A DNA stretch of 64,000 bases from Brumimicrobium glaciale (GTDB taxonomy: Bacteria > Bacteroidota > Bacteroidia > Flavobacteriales_D > Crocinitomicaceae), in assembly GCF_004152935.1 (NCBI RefSeq), contig NZ_SETE01000004.1:372001-436000 (forward strand). Reading direction: 5' to 3'. The notes below the pieces were generated by a model. The model was not told where the DNA came from and ran no database searches. It saw nothing but the letters and a program-made list of their open reading frames with translations. The translations under genes were made by a program, and so were the position numbers. Positions 59,335-64,000 of the stretch are shown here, in pieces. The stretch's first letter is position 1. Every line of letters starts with the position of its first letter.

Positions 59335-60141
59335 TTATTTACCTCTTCCAGTAAAAGACTCCATCGTTTTATAAATCCCTAATACACTTCCTGCGAACCA
59401 GTCGAACATGTTTATAGGCATAATTGCTTGACCCAATCTTGTTATGCGATAAATGTAGCCTGGCAATGTCACCGTCGATTTCTTCTTTTCAATGGCATTT
59501 ATAATTGTTAATGCTGCGGGTTCTGGTTTTAAAATTGGAATTTTAGATTTAACTCCGTCAAACATTCCTGTATTGATGTAATAAGGCATTATTGTAGTGA
59601 AATGAACATCTTTATTGAGTTGTTTCATTTCTAATCTTAGACTATCTGACCAACCAATCAACGACCATTTACTTGCGGCGTAGACTGACATTTTTGGATT
59701 GGAAATTAATCCACCTGATGAAGCTATGTTACACACATATCCAGAATTTTGATTCATCATGTCTTGAATAAAACAACTGGTAATAATCATTGGAGCACTG
59801 GCATTAATTGCAGTCGTTGATGTGATTTCCTCGACTGTGTGTTCGTGGAAGAATTTTCCGACTATAATTCCAGCGTTATTAATAAGAATGTCTACAACTC
59901 CTTTTTCTTGCTTTACTTGTTCAGCAGTTAATTTTACTTGTTCAATATTTGAAATATCGACTGTGTAGCCTGATATTTCTCCTTTCGAACTGAATTCCGT
60001 AATTACTTCTTCGATTCCCTTAGGATTGATGTCCCAAAGGATAACTTTTGCTCCGCGTTCTAATAATAAACGCGCCATTATTTTACCAATACCAGAAGCT
60101 CCTCCTGTGATTAATGCTGTTTTGTTTTTGAAGTTCGACAT
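59335..60141 (-). CDS. SDR family oxidoreductase
   Basis: The 268-residue protein has a Rossmann dinucleotide motif (LITGGASGIGKI, residues about 8-18), NNAGI, catalytic Ser in NIASSGGL and YAASK. Its C-terminal half is longer than in FabG and has a conserved-looking MPYYINTGMFDGV. It resembles membrane-associated short-chain dehydrogenases acting on lipid or retinol-like substrates; the true substrate is unknown. It is leftward and monocistronic. Confidence 0.9.
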   Translation of the reverse strand: MSNFKNKTALITGGASGIGKIMARLLLERGAKVILWDINPKGIEEVITEFSSKGEISGYTVDISNIEQVKLTAEQVKQEKGVVDILINNAGIIVGKFFHEHTVEEITSTTAINASAPMIITSCFIQDMMNQNSGYVCNIASSGGLISNPKMSVYAASKWSLIGWSDSLRLEMKQLNKDVHFTTIMPYYINTGMFDGVKSKIPILKPEPAALTIINAIEKKKSTVTLPGYIYRITRLGQAIMPINMFDWFAGSVLGIYKTMESFTGRGK

Positions 60142-60182
60142 ATTATTGGAATATAAAATATTATTTCTATTTTCTTGAAAAA

Positions 60183-60206
60183 GGAACGATTATGACCGTC
60201 CCTACT
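60183..60206. repeat. Degenerate copy of the GGGACGATTTG palindrome
   Basis: GGAACGATTATGACCGTCCC keeps the arm pairing GGAACG / CGTCCC imperfectly and ends CTACTC, like the palindrome at 54017-54044. Confidence 0.45.
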
Positions 60207-60225
60207 CAAAAATAGTATAAAATCT

Positions 60226-60657
60226 TTACTTCATCTCAGATGGCTTTTTATTCTTGTACAATTGTGATAAAATAAATACTAAAATCATTGAAGAAGCTAA
60301 GCTTTGAATGAAGAGTGCTACACAAAGTCCTGAATAACTATTGGCTGCAATAACTGGACTAATGTACCTTTCTAAATCTGGTTCTAAAACTTGAAGGTAT
60401 ATGAATAGAGAAATAGCACCTAATGTCATTGCAATAAATACAGTCACTATTCCAACTGCCAGTTTGCTGAGATAGTTTTCGCCATTCTTAACAGCGGATT
60501 TCAAGGTATTGTTTACCATAAGAAATATAAATACATAGTTTCCCAGTCTTAGAAATAAATTATCTGCCCATCCTAATGCGTCTAATAAAAGGAAGTATAA
60601 TCCCAAGATAGCAAAAAGAAGAAGTCCGTTCCGAATAGCATTTGTACGTTTTAGCAT
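60226..60657 (-). CDS. Four-helix membrane protein (DUF4199-like)
   Basis: The 143-residue protein has four hydrophobic segments, including LLLFAILGLYFLLLDALGW, VGIVTVFIAMTLGAISLFIY and ALFIQSLASSMILVFILSQL. The topology resembles Bacteroidota DUF4199 proteins, but I cannot confirm the family from sequence alone. No catalytic motif is visible. It ends 84 bp upstream of the SDR gene in the leftward direction. Confidence 0.7.
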   Translation of the reverse strand: MLKRTNAIRNGLLLFAILGLYFLLLDALGWADNLFLRLGNYVFIFLMVNNTLKSAVKNGENYLSKLAVGIVTVFIAMTLGAISLFIYLQVLEPDLERYISPVIAANSYSGLCVALFIQSLASSMILVFILSQLYKNKKPSEMK

Positions 60658-60890
60658 AATTTCAAGTTTAGTTTGTGTGTAATTTATTTGGCAAGAGTTT
60701 GCTTACCAATATTTTCAATTTAGAAATTATTATTTGCTATTGCAAGTTGAATCAGTGAGAAACTATAGAACTGTCAACAGTCTTACTAAAATGATGCTAT
60801 TGTTTACTAATTTAAGGCTGTGAAGGTTACTTATTTTTTGTAAAGTTTAAAATTGCGATGTTGATGGTAACAACCATTAAATTATTGGGT

Positions 60891-60926
60891 AAAAAAAATG
60901 CGTTCCAATTTCTTGAAACGCATTTT
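60891..60926 (-). terminator. Intrinsic terminator of the secreted-protein gene
   Basis: On the minus strand AAAATGCGTT pairs with AACGCATTTT around a 12-nt loop and is followed by further T residues. It lies 20 bp after the gene at 60947-61660. Confidence 0.85.
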
Positions 60927-60946
60927 ATAATTTGTTAAAACTTAAA

Positions 60947-61660
60947 TTACTTCTGGCAGTTATCAAAGTAAGTTTGTACATGAATAGGGAATTCTTTCCA
61001 TGTTGATTTGGAGTTATTAAATGCATCTATTGCTTCTTGACAGTCACCGTATAAAGTTGAACCATTTTTCTTATACTCTGATTTATCTGTATAAATAGCA
61101 GCTTCATCTCCATTTTTGATATAATAAGACTTATCTAAACCTCCTGCAACATTTATTCCGCCAATAGAAGCCGAAGCTCCACTTTTTGCCAAAGGATCAA
61201 AGTATATTCTAATATCTCCAGCAGAAGTTGTATTTACCAATTGCAACATACCCGTAAATTCTTTTTTCTTCTTTTTGAATTTGGTTGTTTCAAAAAACGC
61301 ATATCCATCTTTTATTAAAGCTGGATCTAAATCTGATTTATTCCATCTATTTACGTCTGTTGCTTTCTCAAGACCAGAACCCATTTTTTGTAAACCACTC
61401 GGCGCTAAATACATTTGCTTTATATCTTTAGCTGCGTAAGCTACTTTTGCTCCTCCATTCTCTATTGTGATACTCACAAAGTTTCCTTTTTTTCTTTTCA
61501 ACTTACTGATTAAACCGTTAACTTCAGTTCCATCATTCAAAGTTACTTTAGCAGGTTTTTTCTTAGAAAAGCCATCCATTCCATTTGTAAAGCTTTGAGC
61601 ATTTAATTGTGTACCTAACGAAATCGTTAGCATGAATAATAAAATTTTAATCTTTTTCAT
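60947..61660 (-). CDS. Secreted hypothetical protein
   Basis: The 237-residue protein has a clear signal peptide (IKILLFMLTISLGTQLNAQ). The mature part is lysine-rich, with a KKPAKVTLNDGTEVNGLI-like opening that resembles small surface or matrix proteins. No recognised domain or sorting tail is present. It has its own promoter box (61701) and terminator. Confidence 0.75.
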   Translation of the reverse strand: MKKIKILLFMLTISLGTQLNAQSFTNGMDGFSKKKPAKVTLNDGTEVNGLISKLKRKKGNFVSITIENGGAKVAYAAKDIKQMYLAPSGLQKMGSGLEKATDVNRWNKSDLDPALIKDGYAFFETTKFKKKKKEFTGMLQLVNTTSAGDIRIYFDPLAKSGASASIGGINVAGGLDKSYYIKNGDEAAIYTDKSEYKKNGSTLYGDCQEAIDAFNNSKSTWKEFPIHVQTYFDNCQK

Positions 61661-61700
61661 TGTAATTGTGTTTTGTTTTATAAATATTGTATTAGTAAGA

Positions 61701-61708
61701 CAAAACTA
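61701..61708 (-). promoter_or_regulatory. Promoter -7 box TAGTTTTG
   Basis: TAGTTTTG on the minus strand matches TAnnTTTG and lies about 40 bases before the secreted-protein gene. Confidence 0.45.
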
Positions 61709-61893
61709 TTGCAATTAACCTAATTAACAGTCTATTCCTATTTTAAATTTTAGTTAACGAAACATCAAAGCCTTATTCGCTAACTTTTTAAAAACAATAC
61801 TTTTTTAGAAATTATAGACTGCGCTTAGGCTACAGTTCAATAAATTTAGATGATGTTAATTTACATAACAAAAATCTTACACCATTTCACCTT

Positions 61894-62523
61894 CTAAAAC
61901 AAACCTAATTGCCCATCACTTTCTATACATTTAGTTTTCAAGCAATCATTCAAATTGATATTTCCATTTCTCAACCATTCTTTGGCTTGCTGTGTATCCA
62001 TAATCAATGGCATTCGTTTTTTGATGTTATGAATTTCTGCCATTATCTCATTGGCTTCAGTTGTTAACAATGAAAAGGAATCGGTGATTTCTCCGTTTTT
62101 TGGATTGGTCCATGAACTATACAATCCTGCTAATCCAAAAACGGGTTGTTTTTCCAATTGAATTAAGTATTTCTCTTTGCGTTTTCCTTTGCTGTCCAAC
62201 CATTTCCATTCGTAGAATCCTGTGACAGGCAAAACACAACGTTGGTCATTAACGTCTTTAAAAGAGGCCACCTCTCCTATCGTTTCAAGTTTTGCATTTA
62301 ATGTGTTCTTGCGAATTTCTTCATCTTTTGCCCAATGTGGAATTAATCCCCAATTCAAAAATTGGAAAACTTCTGGAGCATCGCTCTTTAAAACAGGAAG
62401 TAATGGAAAATCGAATCCACTGATGATATTCTTTGGATTGTACAAAGCTGGCATATCGAATTGAGCGTTAAATCGCTCCGTTAATTCCTTTATAGTTGCT
62501 TTTTGTTGAACGTTGTAACACAT
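61894..62523 (-). CDS. SOS response-associated peptidase (SRAP/HMCES family)
   Basis: The 209-residue protein has the family signature: catalytic Cys at position 2 (MCYNVQ), exposed after methionine removal, VTGFYEWKW (Glu), and AEIHNIKKRMPLIM (His). It covalently traps abasic sites in single-stranded DNA. Length and motifs are typical. It is leftward with its own promoter box (62547). Confidence 0.93.
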   Translation of the reverse strand: MCYNVQQKATIKELTERFNAQFDMPALYNPKNIISGFDFPLLPVLKSDAPEVFQFLNWGLIPHWAKDEEIRKNTLNAKLETIGEVASFKDVNDQRCVLPVTGFYEWKWLDSKGKRKEKYLIQLEKQPVFGLAGLYSSWTNPKNGEITDSFSLLTTEANEIMAEIHNIKKRMPLIMDTQQAKEWLRNGNINLNDCLKTKCIESDGQLGLF

Positions 62524-62546
62524 TATACGAAATTACATTTATTATT

Positions 62547-62554
62547 CAAAGTTA
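62547..62554 (-). promoter_or_regulatory. Promoter -7 box TAACTTTG of the SRAP gene
   Basis: TAACTTTG on the minus strand matches TAnnTTTG and lies 23 bases before the SRAP start. Confidence 0.5.
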
Positions 62555-62598
62555 TAAGACTCAACCCGTTTTATACTTTGATAAGCAAACGTTAGCGA

Positions 62599-63255
62599 CT
62601 ATAAATGGAAGAACGAAAACGAACGAGAATTATGCTCTCCTTCAAAAAGATGCGGATAATACTTTTTCATTTCAGCATTCATTAACTCTACAGGAACATC
62701 ATCAAACTCTCCATAGAAATGTTTGTATTCCATAAATTTCTGATCCCCTTGATAAGCTTGAAACAAAGCGTCATTTTCTCCATCCCATTCCAATGGATCA
62801 ACTCCAGAGAGTTTACAAATTAAAGGATCAAAAGCCGGTGTTGACTTTACCCATTTACCATTCAAATAAGCAGAAACATAACCGTGAAATACAATTTCTT
62901 CGCGTCGCAGAACCTTTGTTAATTTTTCGACTCCAATATGATTCACTACATTTCCATAACCTAATTTTGAAGGAATTCCCAAAGCGCGCAATCCAGTTGC
63001 CAAGACAATTGATTTCTCCACACACCAAGCGCGACTTTGTTTCATGATTTTACTCGATTTTAATCCTTCAGGACGTAAATCTAAATGGTAAGGATTGTAA
63101 ATAAAGCCATCTCTCACTTTATAGTACAAAGCAATGGCCTGCTCTTTTTTAGATAAAGAAGTATCAATAGTTGAAATCAATTCTTTGGTACTTTCATGAT
63201 TTACCTCAAGAATTGATGTCGCTCTTAAATATCTTTGTTGTTCCTCCTCAGTCAT
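62599..63255 (-). CDS. Transglutaminase-like domain protein
   Basis: The 218-residue protein has the papain-like transglutaminase triad: Cys in RAWCVEKSIVLATGLRALGI, His in FHGYVSAYLN and Asp in PAFDPLI. Proteins of this kind in bacteria may act as proteases or crosslinkers; the substrate is unknown. No signal peptide is seen, so it is probably cytoplasmic. A promoter box sits 4 bases before the start codon. Confidence 0.85.
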   Translation of the reverse strand: MTEEEQQRYLRATSILEVNHESTKELISTIDTSLSKKEQAIALYYKVRDGFIYNPYHLDLRPEGLKSSKIMKQSRAWCVEKSIVLATGLRALGIPSKLGYGNVVNHIGVEKLTKVLRREEIVFHGYVSAYLNGKWVKSTPAFDPLICKLSGVDPLEWDGENDALFQAYQGDQKFMEYKHFYGEFDDVPVELMNAEMKKYYPHLFEGEHNSRSFSFFHL

Positions 63256-63259
63256 ACTT

Positions 63260-63267
63260 CAAAATTA
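63260..63267 (-). promoter_or_regulatory. Promoter -7 box TAATTTTG abutting the start codon
   Basis: The minus strand reads TAATTTTG-AAGT-ATG. The box matches TAnnTTTG and is 4 bases from the start of the transglutaminase-like gene. It may share sequence with an AT-rich intergenic repeat, so confidence is moderate. Confidence 0.5.
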
Positions 63268-63316
63268 CGAATTATCAATTGAGAATTCGTAATTGATAAT
63301 TGATAATTCGTAATTG

Positions 63317-63416
63317 ATTTGCATTAGGGATAGCAGCGGCATCCTTTTTTAAAAAAAGATACAGCGGATAGCCCGACCCTGATATTCTTTGGAGTTTACG
63401 GAGAAGAATATCAGGG
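63317..63416. repeat. Structured intergenic element with two hairpins
   Basis: GCATTAGGGATAGCAGCGGC is followed by ATCCTTTTTT / AAAAAAAGAT, a short stem, and ACAGCGGATAGCCCGA. A second inverted repeat of 13-bp arms, CCCTGATATTCTT (63377-63389) and AAGAATATCAGGG (63404-63416), has a 14-nt loop. I recognise the AGCGGCATCC...AGCGGATAGCCCGA text as recurrent in flavobacterial genomes. It is preceded by AT-rich AATTCGTAATTGATAATT repeats (63262-63318). Confidence 0.7.
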
Positions 63417-63561
63417 GAATGCCCAAAAAAGAAGAAAACTCAATTCCAAAAGAATAAAGCCAATTGATCTCGCCTCAATACTCCTTACTCCCACTCAATA
63501 ATGTAAAAGACTCAAGTCTTTCATTGTGACTTTTGTTTCATAAATTCTTAATCCTTACATT

Positions 63562-63569
63562 TATATTTG
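63562..63569 (+). promoter_or_regulatory. Promoter -7 box TATATTTG of the DUF3365 gene
   Basis: TATATTTG-TATG matches TAnnTTTG and lies 33 bases before the start of the lipoprotein gene. A TTTG at 63532 is further than the usual -33 spacing. Confidence 0.5.
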
Positions 63570-63602
63570 TATGTACAATTAAACAGCACAAAACCTGAAA
63601 CA

Positions 63603-64000
63603 ATGAAAAAATTAGCACTTCTATTTATTACCGCATCACTTTTCGCAGCTTGTTCATCACCAAGTAATCAAGAATTAGCAGAAAAAAATCAAGCTACACT
63701 GGATTCACTTGAATTAGTGGAACAGCAGCAGCACGATGAAGAGATTCAAAAATACAGCGATATTGGTTTCAAATATGCCTCAACTACAAAAGCAACTTTA
63801 GGGAAAAATTTGATGGCTGCGATTATGGAAAAAGGAACAGAACATGCACTTGATTTTTGTAATGTTCAAGCGATGCCACTTACGGATAGCATGAGTCAGG
63901 TTCACAATGCGAAAATCAGACGTGTGAGTGACAAACCACGTAATCAAAACAATGCTGCAAATGCCAGAGAATTAGATCAAATTGAGTATTACAAAGGCTT
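63603..64000 (+). CDS. DUF3365 lipoprotein (C-terminus outside window)
   Basis: About 132 residues are visible before the right edge. It opens KKLALLFITASLFAACSSPS with a strong lipobox and Cys17, so it is anchored by lipid. Then a DUF3365 (Tll0287-like) domain follows: LMAAIMEKGTEHALDFCNVQ, AMPLTDSMSQVHNAKIRRVS and DKPRNQNNAANARELDQIEY. In some relatives this domain carries a haem-binding CxxCH; here only FCN is seen so far. The role is probably periplasmic sensing or redox, unconfirmed. Confidence 0.88.
   Translation, partial: MKKLALLFITASLFAACSSPSNQELAEKNQATLDSLELVEQQQHDEEIQKYSDIGFKYASTTKATLGKNLMAAIMEKGTEHALDFCNVQAMPLTDSMSQVHNAKIRRVSDKPRNQNNAANARELDQIEYYKG

Overview
The window is AT-rich bacterial chromosome (roughly one third G+C). 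It looks like a Bacteroidota member of the Flavobacteriales, plausibly Fluviicola or another Crocinitomicaceae genus. That is inferred from protein style, type IX secretion (T9SS) sorting domains, TAnnTTTG promoter elements, the near absence of Shine-Dalgarno sequences, tRNA genes without encoded CCA, bacillithiol synthase BshA and classical menaquinone synthase MenD. The species is a guess from sequence character; no search was run. No prophage, insertion sequence, integrase, rRNA operon or CRISPR array was seen.

Layout. 1-5 kb: an FG-GAP-like surface protein cut by the left edge, a rhomboid protease and a T9SS cargo protein. 5-9.5 kb: a leftward operon of ABC exporter, solute-binding-like protein and menD. 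9.8-15 kb: rlmB, a upp/membrane protein/YjjG operon, and a DUF4143 ATPase. 14.7-19.7 kb: ruvX with an M1 peptidase, a three-gene cluster with a DUF493 protein, and a putative barrel protein. 19.7-26.3 kb: pseudouridine synthase, DUF389 transporter-like protein, flavin reductase, DUF3127 protein, lipoprotein, a broken gene and an LLM oxidoreductase. 26.6-30.1 kb: the thrS-infC-rpmI-rplT translation cluster and tRNA-Leu. 30.7-36.4 kb: EamA transporter, M23 peptidase, transaldolase, glycosyltransferase, Hsp20 and a zinc-finger protein. 36.5-38.2 kb: a 16-copy noncoding array with a 108-bp period. 38.2-47.4 kb: a sodium symporter, START-like and ICMT-like proteins, tRNA-Met, an SGNH/MBOAT O-acylation pair, a 49-residue gene, fabG, an acyl-CoA reductase and a ferredoxin. 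47.4-54 kb: a four-copy repeat, a receiver-cyclase-HD fusion, bshA and a GH3/serine hydrolase fusion. 54-60.7 kb: mutL, two tandem rhomboids, an EEP hydrolase, an SDR and a membrane protein. 60.9-64 kb: a secreted protein, the SRAP DNA-protein crosslink sensor, a transglutaminase-like protein and a DUF3365 lipoprotein cut by the right edge.

Most genes are housekeeping. Novelty is concentrated in noncoding structure: the 108-bp array, several families of hairpin or palindrome repeats, and promoter -7 boxes placed 4-5 nt before start codons, which suggests near-leaderless mRNAs. Among proteins, the most notable are the fusion of a degenerate receiver, a class III nucleotidyl cyclase and an HD domain, and a membrane-anchored protein whose soluble part resembles a T9SS sorting domain.
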